Positions 47,946 through 57,311 are shown, numbered from the stretch's first letter. The stretch: 64,000 bases of DNA from Verrucomicrobiales bacterium (GCA_027488845.1 JAIYBC010000057.1:1-64000), one strand, 5' to 3'. A program made the numbers and translations. The notes: generated from the sequence alone by a model not told the origin.

Positions 47946-48668
47946 TCAGCCGCCGTGCTTGCGGATCACGGTCAGGATCCAGCCCTCGTGCATCCGGGCG
48001 GTACAGACGCCGATCTCCCGCAGCGCCTCGGCGACGTCGGTGCGTCCGGCCTTGCCGGTCACGATGAACCGGCCGTCCTCGAGGGTGAAGTTCCACTGGT
48101 GAAGCCCGGTGTACTCCTGGGTCTCCGCCTCGTTCGGGGCGTGGTACAGCACCGCCTCGCATCCGGGCTTCGCCACCCGCACCATCTGCCGCATGGCCTC
48201 CACCGGGTTCTCGGCGTGGTCGATGCAGTTCTGAGCGTAGACGAAGTCGAAGGCGTCCTCGCCGAACTGCGCCACCAGCGCCTCACCGGATCCGGCGATG
48301 GTCCGGACGGGCGGCGTCACCCGGTACTTCGCCATCAGCGCGTCGTAGCGGGACGCGAGCGGATCGACCGCGGTGATCTCGAGCGCCTTTCCGGGAAAGG
48401 TCTTGCCGAGGATGGTCAGCGGTCCCGCCCCGACGTCGAGGATCCGGATGCGATTGCCGGCGAGGCGTTCGATGAACGGCCGGTGCATCGCCTCGAGCGG
48501 GGCGGCGGGGTCGAGCCGGCGGACGTAGTCCTCGGGCCACCGGCCGCCCCGGGTCCGGAAGTAGTCGTCCCAGAAGTCGGTCTCGAAGTTCAATCCGGCC
48601 TGGCGTCCGGCGAAGAGCTGGACGACCCGGTTGCGCAGCTTCCTCAGCAATTTCAATGGGGACATCAT
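47946..48668 (-). CDS. SAM-dependent methyltransferase (class I)
   Basis: The 240-residue protein has IRILDVGAGPLTILGKTFPG (motif I), LEITAVDPLASRYDAL (motif II), and DFVYAQNCIDHAENPVEAM then VAKPGCEAVLYHAPNEAE (motifs III-V). Class I methyltransferases of this form act on small molecules or lipid-linked sugars. ATG 48668 (MMSPLKLL) is used; a second Met follows directly. It is divergent from the TylF-like gene (171 nt between starts), so a shared promoter region is likely. Polysaccharide O-methylation is suggested only by the neighbourhood. Confidence 0.85.
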   Translation of the reverse strand: MMSPLKLLRKLRNRVVQLFAGRQAGLNFETDFWDDYFRTRGGRWPEDYVRRLDPAAPLEAMHRPFIERLAGNRIRILDVGAGPLTILGKTFPGKALEITAVDPLASRYDALMAKYRVTPPVRTIAGSGEALVAQFGEDAFDFVYAQNCIDHAENPVEAMRQMVRVAKPGCEAVLYHAPNEAETQEYTGLHQWNFTLEDGRFIVTGKAGRTDVAEALREIGVCTARMHEGWILTVIRKHGG

Positions 48669-48839
48669 CGTCGACTTGGGCGTTGTCGGACCGATCGAAC
48701 CCGAAAGGACCGCGGTTTGGAATCCGCGAATCGGCAGGCCGTCGACCGCAAGGACCCGCCGTGGGTTTCCCAAACCGGCCGTGCGGCCCGGCTTGATCGG
48801 CCGCCATCCCCGGGTGAGGCTTCGTCCCCTGTCCGACCG

Positions 48840-49592
48840 ATGAAAAAGATTCTCAACCGTCTGCTGCGCCGATTCGGCCACGAGATCCGGCCCGTGGCTG
48901 CGGGGCGCACGGAGGCGGGGATCGACGACCTGGATCCCGACGAGCTCCGGATCCTGGAGTCGGTGCGTCCCTTCACCATGACCAGCACGGAGCGGATCGT
49001 CGCCTCGATGCTGGCGGTGCGCCACGTTGTGGAGAAGGGGATCCCGGGGGACCTCGTCGAATGCGGCGTCTGGCGGGGTGGCAACATGCTGGCCATGGCC
49101 CAGGTGCTGGCCCGGCACGGGGACACGGGTCGGAACCTCTACCTCTACGACACCTTCGAGGGGATGTCCGAACCCACCGACTCCGATGTCGCCGTGCATG
49201 GCGAATCGGCGAAGGAACTCTACGCCGGATTGCAGAAGTCCAGCGAGGGCTGGTGCAAGGCCACGCTGGAAGACGTCCAGGCGACGATGTCCCAGTCCGG
49301 TTATCCGGCCAGCCGGATCCATTATGTCCGGGGTCGGGTGGAGGACACGATCCCGGGCACGATCCCGGGACAGATCGCGGTGCTGCGTCTCGACACGGAC
49401 TGGTACGAGTCGACCCGGCACGAGCTGGAGCATCTCTATCCGCGGTTGGTGCGGGGCGGGATCCTGATGATTGACGACTACGGCCATTGGCAGGGCGCGC
49501 GGCGGGCCACGGACGAGTACTTGAAGGTGGTGGCGCCGGGGGTGTTCCTGCACCGGATCGACTATACCGGTCGCGAGATGGTGAAGCCCTGA
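48840..49592 (+). CDS. TylF/MycF-type methyltransferase
   Basis: The 250-residue protein shows the TylF (macrocin O-methyltransferase) family set: IPGDLVECGVWRGGNMLAMA (SAM site), LYLYDTFEGMSEP, and the metal-binding AVLRLDTDWYESTRHELEHL with LMIDDYGHWQGARRATDEY. TylF enzymes methylate sugar hydroxyls in antibiotics; homologues occur in polysaccharide loci. Its location beside GT4, Wzy-like and flippase genes suggests methylation of a surface sugar. ATG 48840 starts the coding region. It is transcribed opposite to its neighbours, alone on the plus strand. Confidence 0.88.
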   Translation: MKKILNRLLRRFGHEIRPVAAGRTEAGIDDLDPDELRILESVRPFTMTSTERIVASMLAVRHVVEKGIPGDLVECGVWRGGNMLAMAQVLARHGDTGRNLYLYDTFEGMSEPTDSDVAVHGESAKELYAGLQKSSEGWCKATLEDVQATMSQSGYPASRIHYVRGRVEDTIPGTIPGQIAVLRLDTDWYESTRHELEHLYPRLVRGGILMIDDYGHWQGARRATDEYLKVVAPGVFLHRIDYTGREMVKP

Positions 49593-49776
49593 GCCCTGCG
49601 GAAGGGACGGGCACGTGGAGATGCCAAGCCACCGGGGAAGAGGGAACTTCTGGTTTCCCGGGTTGGAACCGCAAACAAGCCGGTGACGGCATTCCCGGTC
49701 ACGGATCCGGAATCGGGAAATGGAGAGGAGACCCCAGCTTGGCAGCCGCGGCCACTTGCGGGAGACCGGAAATCCC

Positions 49777-49801
49777 GAATCGAGAATCAGGAATCAAGAA
49801 T
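49777..49801. repeat. Short 7-bp-periodic tract (GAATCGA GAATCAG GAATCAA GAAT)
   Basis: Three and a half 7-bp units GAATCNN lie in the convergent spacer (49593-49838) between the TylF-like gene and the flippase. The unit resembles the GATTC units near 41470 and strengthens the case for a heptamer class. I see no gene in this spacer. Confidence 0.6.
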
Positions 49802-49838
49802 GCCACGCCGGCCTTCGGGGTCGGCAACCGGTCCGGGA

Positions 49839-51323
49839 TCAGAGGAATGCGGCGGCCTCGAGAGGCCTGGTGACGCCGGCCTTCCGGGCGCGGCCGTAGG
49901 CGACCGAGGCGGCGATGCCTGGAGGGAGCGCCGCGGCCAGCGCTGCGAAGGCCACGATCGAGATCCACCCGGCGTCCAGGCGTATCCCGACCAGGGAAAC
50001 CAACGCCGCAAGCAGACCCGCCGCCGCGGCCCGGGACCAGAGGCCGGTGAGCAGACGGACGGGCGCGATCCCCGCGGCGCGGGCGTATTCGGCGGGCAGC
50101 GGGTAGAGCATCCCCGCCGCGGTGCCGACCAGGAAACCCAACGCCACACCCACGGGTCCCAACCACCATCCCAGGGGCACGGAAAGCGCGATGGAGGCGA
50201 TCAGCTCGCGGCGAACGTGGAGGGCGATCGAGTGCATGTGGCCGTGGCCGTAGAGCCACCAGGCCGGCTGTGCGGCGAGGCCGGTGATCAGGAAGCGGCC
50301 CGCCATCAGCGCGGCGACAATGGCGTCCGAGGTCCATTCGCCGCCGAGGTAGCCGGAAAGGAAGGCGGGGATGCAGAGCGCGGCGGCGGTCATCGCGGCG
50401 CCGTGGATCCAGCCGTTGAGGCGGGCGATCCCGGCGGAGATCCGTTCGCCGTTGGCCGCCTTCGCGGCGAGGATCGGCCAGACGGCTTCGTCCGCCGACT
50501 GGAAGAGGAGGCGCAGCTTCGAGAACAGGTTCGCCGCGATCACGTAGCGTCCGACCTGCGTCTCGGTCCAGATCCATCCGACCAGCAGCGTGTCGACGGT
50601 GTAGAGGGCCAGGGTCCAGACTTGCATGCTCAGGACGCCGGAGGCCTCCCTCCACAGGTCCCGGAGCCGAGCGGTGTCCCCCGAGTCCCAGGTCAGGTCG
50701 AGGAGGCGCGTCTCCGGTGCGGCGATCCGGATCATGGGCACCGCGAGGGCGACGGCGCAGAGTTGGGGGAGGGAAGTGGAGAGGATGAAGGACCACATCC
50801 CAAGGCCGGCTCGGAAGCCCGCCCAGAGCACGAGGACCGTGGTCCAGGCCATGACCGTCTGGATGGCGAACATCCGACGTTGCAGGCCGAGGCCGATCAG
50901 TTGCTGGAGGTAGGCGTTGGCCAGGACGACGACGGCGCCGGTGGAACCGAGCAGCAGGTAGAAGAGGAACGGGAGTTGCAGTTGCCGGGCGTTCGGGGTC
51001 AGCGAATAGGCCGCCATGACGACCACGCCCAGCGCGAGCGCGGCCACACCGAACCAGGAGTACAACCTCTGACCGAACACGACGAAGACGTCGCGGTCGG
51101 CGTCTCCGGCCAAGGAGAGGATCCGCCGGTTGATCGCGGTCCGGAATCCGCCGTCGAGAGCCGGGAGGCATCCGAGGATCAGGACCGCCACACCGATCAG
51201 CCCGTACAGCGGCAACGTCAGGTTCAACCGGAACAGCTTCAGGGTGACCAGGGACACCATCACCCAGGAAAGGGAGGAGAGAACCCTCCAGAACACGGTC
51301 TGGACGAAGATGGAACGGACCAT
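49839..51323 (-). CDS. Wzx-like polysaccharide flippase
   Basis: The 494-residue protein has 12-14 hydrophobic segments, starting VRSIFVQTVFWRVLSSLSWV. It shows the two-lobe layout of polysaccharide exporters in the MOP superfamily, with a middle region ESADEAVWPILAAKAANGER-like (actual: QSADEAVWPIL, AAKAANGERIS). Proteins of this class move lipid-linked oligosaccharide across the inner membrane. Short motifs are not diagnostic, so it rests on topology plus the adjacent glycosyltransferase, polymerase and methyltransferase genes. ATG 51323 is 39 nt downstream of the FAD oxidoreductase on the same strand. Confidence 0.82.
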   Translation of the reverse strand: MVRSIFVQTVFWRVLSSLSWVMVSLVTLKLFRLNLTLPLYGLIGVAVLILGCLPALDGGFRTAINRRILSLAGDADRDVFVVFGQRLYSWFGVAALALGVVVMAAYSLTPNARQLQLPFLFYLLLGSTGAVVVLANAYLQQLIGLGLQRRMFAIQTVMAWTTVLVLWAGFRAGLGMWSFILSTSLPQLCAVALAVPMIRIAAPETRLLDLTWDSGDTARLRDLWREASGVLSMQVWTLALYTVDTLLVGWIWTETQVGRYVIAANLFSKLRLLFQSADEAVWPILAAKAANGERISAGIARLNGWIHGAAMTAAALCIPAFLSGYLGGEWTSDAIVAALMAGRFLITGLAAQPAWWLYGHGHMHSIALHVRRELIASIALSVPLGWWLGPVGVALGFLVGTAAGMLYPLPAEYARAAGIAPVRLLTGLWSRAAAAGLLAALVSLVGIRLDAGWISIVAFAALAAALPPGIAASVAYGRARKAGVTRPLEAAAFL

Positions 51324-51362
51324 TCGGGCCAGCCTGCCATGGTGCCGGCCGTGGCGCCATTT

Positions 51363-52379
51363 TCAATCGGTCCGCGCCGGTCCGGGGGGCATGTGCCGGC
51401 CGGTTCGTCCCTGGAGGAGCATCGCGGCCGCAGCCCAACCCGAGTTCGCCGCGTCTTCCGCACGGGGTCCACCGAAGGCGTCACCGGCGAGGATGAGCGG
51501 TGGCGCGTCGCCGACGCGGACACAGGGTTCCGGATGCCAGATTCTCGGGCGGCTGAAGCGCCAGCCGTGCACCTGGAACTCGCGGATTCCGACGCCCAGC
51601 CAGGGAGCCGCGGCGTCCAGGAGACGTCGTCCCGCCTCGACACGGTCGGCATCCCAGTGCTCGAGGCTGAAGCCCGGGGTGGCGTGGATCGTCACCGCAG
51701 GCGTGTGGGATATCCCCTTCGTCCGGTTGTCCGCGATCCAGGCGATCGGGCCTCCGGTGGGCGTCATGACGCCGACGTCGGACGGGAGTTGCGACGGACC
51801 TTCGAGCACGGCCAGCACGGCGATGCAGCGATCGTAGTCGACGGCTTCGAGCTGCGGGAGCAACCCGGCCGGAACGTCGAAGCCTGCCGAACGCAGCAGT
51901 TCCAAGGATTGGGGCAGGGGCTGTGTCAACACCACGGCATCGGCGGTGAACGGGCCGTCGGTCGCGGTTTCCACGCACCAGCGTTCTCCGGCGCGGCGGA
52001 GGCCGGACACGGACGTCTCGAGCCGGACGTCGAGTCCAAGCGCGAGGCGCTTGGCGACGGCGGACATCGAGGGTTCGCCGCGCCAGCGGAGCGGTTGGCT
52101 GGTCCCAGAGGCGGAGTCCTTCCAGGGAACCAGCGTCCCATCCCGGATCAGCGGTTCGAGCAGTGCGGCGAAACGTGGGCCTTCCGCGGTCAGGAACTGT
52201 GCGCCGTGGTCGAAGGCGGCGTCGCCGATCCGGCGGCTGGCGAGTCGGCCACCGAAGCCGCGTCCCTTGTCGAGCACGAGCACGCGGAGGCCGGCGCGCC
52301 GGAGTTCCGCCGCGGCGACCAGGCCGGAGATCCCGGCGCCGACGACCAGCACGTCGGTTGTGGGAATTGGGGCGTCCAT
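51363..52379 (-). CDS. FAD-dependent amine-oxidase/renalase-like oxidoreductase
   Basis: The 338-residue protein begins with TDVLVVGAGISGLVAAAELR and LDKGRGFGGRLASRR, the Rossmann FAD site and the R-G-GR motif of the amine oxidase superfamily. It has MSAVAKRLALGLDVRLETSV and near its end PPLILAGDAFGGPRAEDAANSG, the second FAD motif. It is shorter than monoamine oxidases and resembles renalase and related NAD(P)-binding proteins. Substrate is unknown. It is 25 nt after the PaaK-like gene and before the flippase, so it may be part of the same transcript; role in surface synthesis is unproven. Confidence 0.85.
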   Translation of the reverse strand: MDAPIPTTDVLVVGAGISGLVAAAELRRAGLRVLVLDKGRGFGGRLASRRIGDAAFDHGAQFLTAEGPRFAALLEPLIRDGTLVPWKDSASGTSQPLRWRGEPSMSAVAKRLALGLDVRLETSVSGLRRAGERWCVETATDGPFTADAVVLTQPLPQSLELLRSAGFDVPAGLLPQLEAVDYDRCIAVLAVLEGPSQLPSDVGVMTPTGGPIAWIADNRTKGISHTPAVTIHATPGFSLEHWDADRVEAGRRLLDAAAPWLGVGIREFQVHGWRFSRPRIWHPEPCVRVGDAPPLILAGDAFGGPRAEDAANSGWAAAAMLLQGRTGRHMPPGPARTD

Positions 52380-52404
52380 GGGAAAGGGCTTTCCGCGGAA
52401 CCGA

Positions 52405-53664
52405 TCAGGCCCCGAGGTTCCGCCAGCGGCGGGCCTTCAGTTCGAAGCGGGGCAGCGAGCCGGCGGCCACGGAGGTGACCGGCACGCGCAGGGCCAGCGA
52501 TTCCTGGATGCGTGCGGCGACCGCGCGGGCCTCGGCCTCGCCGGCCTCGACCTCGATGGCCAGCTCGAGCAGCGGTTGGCGGCGGTCGACAGTGACGCGG
52601 TATTCGCCGACGCCGCCGGCCTCGCGGACCAGCGCGTCGAGGGCCGACGGATAGACGTTCACGCCCCGGACCACGAGCATGTCGTCGACCCGTCCGAGGA
52701 TGCCGCCCTCGAGCACGAGTCTTCCGCCGATGCGGCGGGCGCGGACGAGGTCGCCGGTGCGGTAGCGGATCAGCGGAGAGGCGGTACGACGCAGGGTGGA
52801 CAGGATCAGCTCACCGGCGGCACCGGGGGCGACGGCCGACAACGTCTCCGGATCGACCACCTCGGCGAGGAAGCTCCGCTCCATGACGACGAGGTGGCCG
52901 GGATGCCGCGGGTCCTCGTGGGTGACGGGGCCGGTCTCGGTCATGCCGTGGTGGTCGGACACGTGGGCACCGTTCCAGGCCTCGGCGATCCGTTGGCGGA
53001 CGGCGGGGATGGAGCCGCCGGGTTCACCGGCGACGAGGATGCGGCGGACGCGGAAGTCGGAGGGTTGGAAGCCCTCGTTGCGGGCGGTTTCGGCGAGGTG
53101 GAGGGCGTAGGTCGGCGTGCAGCAGAGGACGGTGCAGGCCTGTTCGCGGAGAACGCGGAGACGTTGGGCGGAACTCATTCCCCCGCCGGCGACGGCGAAC
53201 ACGCCCATCCTGCCGGCGGCCTCGAAGGCGAGCCAGAAGCCGAGGAACGGTCCGAAGCTGAAGGCGAAGAAGGCGCGGTCGCCGCGCTCCACGCCGGACG
53301 CCTGGAGGACCGTGGTCCAGTCGTCGGTCATGGCGGACCAGCTCTCGGGCGTGTCGAGCCAGCGGAGCGGGGCGCCGGTGGTGCCGCTGGTCTGGTGGCA
53401 GCGGGTGTAGCGGTCGAGGGGATGGGTGAGATCCGAGCCGTAGGGCGGGTGGAGCGCCTGGTCTTCGACGAGGTCCCGCTTGGTGGTGAAGGGGAAGCGC
53501 GCGGAGAAGTCGGCGATGGAATCGACGGAACGGCCGCCGTCGGCGAGGTCGGCGAGGCGGCGTCGGTAGAACGGATTGCCTGCGGCGACTTCGGCCAGCA
53601 GGTGTCGCAGGGCCGGGAGCGATTCCGCCGGGGCGGCCAGCGGGGTGACGTCGTCGTTCGCCAT
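52405..53664 (-). CDS. AMP-forming acyl-CoA ligase of the phenylacetate-CoA ligase type
   Basis: The 419-residue protein has adenylate-forming motifs: RCHQTSGTTGAPLRW (A3), HHGMTETGPVTHED (A5), and IRYRTGDLVRARRI (A7) with GGILGRVDDMLVVRGVNVYPS (A8). It fits the PaaK family (about 430 residues) that activates aromatic or small carboxylic acids. The C-terminal domain keeps RFELKARRWRN. Which acid it activates is unknown, and a polysaccharide acylation role can only be guessed. It is 55 nt after the EamA-like gene and 25 nt before the FAD oxidoreductase on the same strand. Confidence 0.85.
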   Translation of the reverse strand: MANDDVTPLAAPAESLPALRHLLAEVAAGNPFYRRRLADLADGGRSVDSIADFSARFPFTTKRDLVEDQALHPPYGSDLTHPLDRYTRCHQTSGTTGAPLRWLDTPESWSAMTDDWTTVLQASGVERGDRAFFAFSFGPFLGFWLAFEAAGRMGVFAVAGGGMSSAQRLRVLREQACTVLCCTPTYALHLAETARNEGFQPSDFRVRRILVAGEPGGSIPAVRQRIAEAWNGAHVSDHHGMTETGPVTHEDPRHPGHLVVMERSFLAEVVDPETLSAVAPGAAGELILSTLRRTASPLIRYRTGDLVRARRIGGRLVLEGGILGRVDDMLVVRGVNVYPSALDALVREAGGVGEYRVTVDRRQPLLELAIEVEAGEAEARAVAARIQESLALRVPVTSVAAGSLPRFELKARRWRNLGA

Positions 53665-53719
53665 CCGGGATCGGAGGGTTGGGGATCGCGGCCGACGGCG
53701 GGAGCCGGCGGTGGGGCGG

Positions 53720-54307
53720 CTACCGTGCCGGGGCGTTGGTGGCCGGGGCGGCGACGCCGGCGGGCTTCGTTCCGCCGCCGGTGTTCGACGGCGCGTACTT
53801 GGCCACGAGGAAGGCTCCGGAGGCGGCGAGCACGCAGCCGAGGATGAAGGGCGCCGGGATGGCCCGGATGCCGCCGGCGGGCGGATGCAGGAGCATGGCG
53901 ACCACGGTGTTCACCACCGGGGCGCCGCCGAAGACGATCGGCATGACGGCGGCGGCGGCCGCGGCCTTGTAAATCGGAGAGGCCGCGCCGAGGGCGAGGA
54001 CCAGCGTGAACGCGCCCACGGCGCCGGCGGAACCCGCGATCAGGCTCCAGCGGATGCCGTCGCCGGTGAGGCTCCAGTTCGAGCCCCGGACCTTGAGCAT
54101 GACGGCCGCCACCACGCCGATCAGGGCGTAGGCGATGCAGACGAACAGGAAGGCCTTGAGGCTGGCATGGGGCGCCTCGGCTCCCATGGGCATGTAGCCG
54201 CGGGCCTTGTGCAGGATCACCCCGTACACGCCCCACGAGAAGACCGTGAGCAGGGCGAAATAGAGCCAGGTGTTGCCGGGACCGGCCGCGACGGGGGCGG
54301 AATTCAT
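53720..54307 (-). CDS. Small EamA/DMT-like membrane protein
   Basis: The 195-residue protein has five or six hydrophobic segments: TWLYFALLTVFSWGVYGVI, LKAFLFVCIAYALIGVVAAV, SLIAGSAGAVGAFTLVLALG, IYKAAAAAAVMPIVFGGAP, and FILGCVLAASGAFLVAKY. It is about half the length of drug/metabolite transporters, but the SWG and 'GAFTLVLALG' patterns recall DMT proteins. The C-terminus is Ala/Pro-rich and soluble. ATG 54307 is preferred over a 16-codon upstream extension that lacks a ribosome site. It follows the S9 peptidase gene by 67 nt. Confidence 0.65.
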   Translation of the reverse strand: MNSAPVAAGPGNTWLYFALLTVFSWGVYGVILHKARGYMPMGAEAPHASLKAFLFVCIAYALIGVVAAVMLKVRGSNWSLTGDGIRWSLIAGSAGAVGAFTLVLALGAASPIYKAAAAAAVMPIVFGGAPVVNTVVAMLLHPPAGGIRAIPAPFILGCVLAASGAFLVAKYAPSNTGGGTKPAGVAAPATNAPAR

Positions 54308-54374
54308 ACGTGTGCGGATGATATGCGGTTTGGGCGAATCGGCAATGGCCGGCACGCGGCGGACCCCAGGACGG

Positions 54375-56432
54375 TCACTTGGCGGTGCCGATGTAGCCCC
54401 GCAGCCAGTCGAAGATCGTGTCGTGCCAGAGGCGGCTGTTCTGCGGCTTCAACACCCAGTGTCCCTCGTCGGGGAAGTAGAGGAGCTTGCTCGGCACACC
54501 CTGGCGCTGGAGCGCTGTGAAGAGGGCGAGTCCCTGTCCGATGGGAACGCGGTAATCGCGCTCGTTGTGGATGATCAGGTTCGGGGTGCGGAACTTCGCG
54601 GCGAACCGGTCGGGGGAATGTTGGGCGAAGTCCGGGTTCTTCCACGGAATCCCATGCTCCCACTCGTCGAACCACAGCTCGTCGGTGGTTCCGTACATCG
54701 AGTGGAACTCGTACACGCCGCAGTGGGTGACCAGCGTCTTGAAGCGCTCGGTGTGGCTCTGGAACCAGTTCATCATGTAGCCGCCGTAGCTGCCGCCGGC
54801 CGCCGCCATCCGGTCCTTGTCGATCCAGGGCTGTGCGGCGCACCAGTCGGCACAGGCCATCAGGTCGGTGAACACCCGGCCGCCCCAGTCGTGCGAGATC
54901 TGGTCGGTGAACTTCTGTCCGAATCCGGTGGAGCCGCGCGGATTGGGCATGGCCACGATCCAACCCTGGGCGGCCCAGGCCTGGGGATTCCAACGGGTGG
55001 ACCAGCCGTCCATCCAGGCGCCTTGGGGACCGCCATGGACCCAGAACACCAACGGCGTCTTCTTCGAGGCGTCGAAGCCGGGCGGACGGAGGATCCACAT
55101 CTGCACCGGGTCGCCGTCGGCGCCCTTGACCACCACGGACTCCGGCTTCGGCAGGTCGAGTTCGGCGAGGCGGGCGGTGTTGGGGTCGACGAGCTTCGTC
55201 GGCTTGCCGTCCGCCGGCCGGATCCAGACCGCGGTCGGGGCATCCAGGGACGCCCGGGTGAACACCACGGCGCCGCCGCGCACCGATGCGGCTTCGCCGG
55301 AGGAACCGCCTTCGGTCAGGGGCTCAGGACGTCCGCCACCCGGGACCGCGAGGCTCCAGAGGCGTTTGGTCCCTTGGTCCTCGGCCTCGATCACGACTCG
55401 GTCGGAGCCCATCCAGGCGATGTTCTCGACCGAGGAATCGAAGTCGGCGGTGAGGCTGCGGAGGGCGCCGGTTCCGCGGTCGAGCAGGTGGAGCTGCCAG
55501 CGGTCGGCCTCGAAGCCCGCACGGGATTGGGCGCGGAAGGCGAGCCAGCGTCCGTCCGGCGAGATGCGCGGGCAGCCGTCGGCCGCGGCGTTGGTGGTCA
55601 GCTGGCGACGCGAGCCGGTGGCGACGTCCACGGCCCACAGGTTGTGGTCGGTGGACCAGGCCTCCTCCCGCACGGGGAACTGCGACGCGGTGTGGACGAT
55701 CTCCTTGGAATCCGGCGACCAGGCGAACTCGGCCCCGGCGGCGAAGGTGCTCGACCAGGGCACCGCGTCCTGTTCGCCCGGGGTGAGGTCCTTCGGGGAA
55801 CCGGCCTGCACGCCGTTGGTCACCCCGACCACGAAGAGGTGGCTCCGGCGGCCGTCGACCAGGGAATCCCATTTGCGCACGGGAAGCCTCTCGAAGACCT
55901 GCGCCTTCACCTTCGACTTCTCGAGGGCCTCGGACTTCTCGCGGTTGAGCCGGTCGGACTCCGCGAAGGGCTTGTCGGAGAACGCCGGGAACACCGAGGA
56001 CAGGAAGGCGATGCGCGAGCCGTCCGGCGACCAGGTCGGCTCGGTGGCCCCGGTCGACAGCGAGGTCAGCACGTGGGCCTCGCCGCCGTCGGCGGGGATC
56101 AGCCAGACCTGGAAGGCGTCGCCGCGGTTCGATTCGAAGGCGATCCATCGGCCGTCGGGCGACCAGCGCGGATGCCGGTCGTGCTTCGGCGAGAAGGTCA
56201 GGCGGCGCGGCGTGCCGCCGGCGGTGGGCACGATCCAGATGTCGCTGTCGGTGCGGTTCTCCGGCTCGTTGGCGTCGGTGACGACGTACGCGATGCGGGA
56301 TCCGTCCGGCGACGGCTGCGGATCCGACACCCGATGCAGGGCGACGAGGTCGTCGAAGGTCATCGGCCTGGCCGCGGAGAGGGCGGTCGCGCCGGCGAGG
56401 AGCAGGACGGGGAGCTGGAGGCGTCGTGACAT
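54375..56432 (-). CDS. S9-family prolyl-oligopeptidase-type serine peptidase
   Basis: The 685-residue protein has a signal peptide (about 1-21), so it is exported. An N-terminal propeller (about 25-420) has TolB-like repeats: HRVSDPQPSPDGSRIAYV, RHPRWSPDGRWIAFESNR, EPTWSPDGSRIAFLSS, PRISPDGRWLAFRA. The C-terminal alpha/beta-hydrolase domain (about 430-685) carries GGSYGGYMMNW with the nucleophile Ser, NERDYRVPIGQG with Asp, and DEGHWVLKPQNS with His. It resembles S9C acylaminoacyl peptidases. It probably trims oligopeptides in the periplasm. ATG 56432 is the start; the EamA-like gene lies 67 nt downstream on the same strand. Confidence 0.93.
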   Translation of the reverse strand: MSRRLQLPVLLLAGATALSAARPMTFDDLVALHRVSDPQPSPDGSRIAYVVTDANEPENRTDSDIWIVPTAGGTPRRLTFSPKHDRHPRWSPDGRWIAFESNRGDAFQVWLIPADGGEAHVLTSLSTGATEPTWSPDGSRIAFLSSVFPAFSDKPFAESDRLNREKSEALEKSKVKAQVFERLPVRKWDSLVDGRRSHLFVVGVTNGVQAGSPKDLTPGEQDAVPWSSTFAAGAEFAWSPDSKEIVHTASQFPVREEAWSTDHNLWAVDVATGSRRQLTTNAAADGCPRISPDGRWLAFRAQSRAGFEADRWQLHLLDRGTGALRSLTADFDSSVENIAWMGSDRVVIEAEDQGTKRLWSLAVPGGGRPEPLTEGGSSGEAASVRGGAVVFTRASLDAPTAVWIRPADGKPTKLVDPNTARLAELDLPKPESVVVKGADGDPVQMWILRPPGFDASKKTPLVFWVHGGPQGAWMDGWSTRWNPQAWAAQGWIVAMPNPRGSTGFGQKFTDQISHDWGGRVFTDLMACADWCAAQPWIDKDRMAAAGGSYGGYMMNWFQSHTERFKTLVTHCGVYEFHSMYGTTDELWFDEWEHGIPWKNPDFAQHSPDRFAAKFRTPNLIIHNERDYRVPIGQGLALFTALQRQGVPSKLLYFPDEGHWVLKPQNSRLWHDTIFDWLRGYIGTAK

Positions 56433-56559
56433 CGGGGCCAGTGAACGACAACGGACGGGATTCGGCAAATGGAGTGGCGCGGCTTTGGCGGTCGAACTAG
56501 CTCTTCACCTCGCCGGTGTCTGGTGACAGATTCCGCGCCCTGTCATCGCTTCCAGTCCC

Positions 56560-57291
56560 ATGTACACGAATCCAAAGAAGTTCCGTCTCCTGGCGTTGCT
56601 CGCCACCTGCGTCGCGCCGCTCGCGGCCCAGTCCCTAGCCGTCAACAACCCCTCCTTCGAGGCGCCGTCGGTGCCTCCCGGATTCCCCGCCCTTCCGAAC
56701 GTGGACGGCTGGCAGAAGCCGCCTCCGCCCCCGCCGGAGTTCGGCATCTCGGCCGACGACTGGAACAACCTCGGGGGGATCTTCCCGAACGCGCCGGTGG
56801 GCGATGGCCGCCACATCACCAACCTCGACGGCAACCAGGTGGCCTTCGTGTTCCCGTTTCCCGGGATGAGCCTGAGCCAGGAGACCTCGAACGCCTTCGC
56901 GGCCGGCCAGACCTACAGCCTGCAGGTCGCGCTCCGCGGCGGCGGCGCGCTCACCCCCGGAACCCAGTTCCGGATCGGACTCTACTACCTGGACGGCGCC
57001 AACCGCGTGACCGTCGGATCCACGTCCATCTCGGCGACCGAGGCGTTCGTGACCACCCCGCAGCTGCTCGAGTTCTCGGCGACGACCCCGCTCGTCCAGT
57101 CGACCGACTCCTGGGCCGGCCGCAACATCGGCATCGAACTCGCCGCGCTGAGCCAGAACGGCGCGCCCGGCATCGCGTACTGGGAGCTGGACAACGTGCG
57201 CCTGAGCGCCGTCCCGGAGCCGGGCACGGTGGCCCTGGGCCTCGCGGGTGCCGCGGCGCTGGGATTGTCCCTGCGTCGCCGTCGCGCCTGA
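56560..57291 (+). CDS. PEP-CTERM-sorted secreted protein
   Basis: The 243-residue protein has an N-terminal signal (LLALLATCVAPLAAQSLA). It ends in VPEPGTVALGLAGAAALGLS followed by RRRRA: the PEP motif, hydrophobic helix and basic end required for exosortase processing. The body has SFEAPSVPPGFPALPN, GIFPNAPVGDGRHITNLDGNQ, IGLYYLDG, DSWAGRNIGIELAA and YWELDNVRLSAV, likely a beta-sandwich. The next gene encodes a paralogue lacking the PEP end. Exosortase is not encoded in this window. ATG 56560 is the start. It probably reaches the cell surface or matrix and shares a transcript with 57312 (20-nt gap). Confidence 0.9.
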   Translation: MYTNPKKFRLLALLATCVAPLAAQSLAVNNPSFEAPSVPPGFPALPNVDGWQKPPPPPPEFGISADDWNNLGGIFPNAPVGDGRHITNLDGNQVAFVFPFPGMSLSQETSNAFAAGQTYSLQVALRGGGALTPGTQFRIGLYYLDGANRVTVGSTSISATEAFVTTPQLLEFSATTPLVQSTDSWAGRNIGIELAALSQNGAPGIAYWELDNVRLSAVPEPGTVALGLAGAAALGLSLRRRRA

Positions 57292-57311
57292 ACCGACCCG
57301 ACGAGCCTCCG

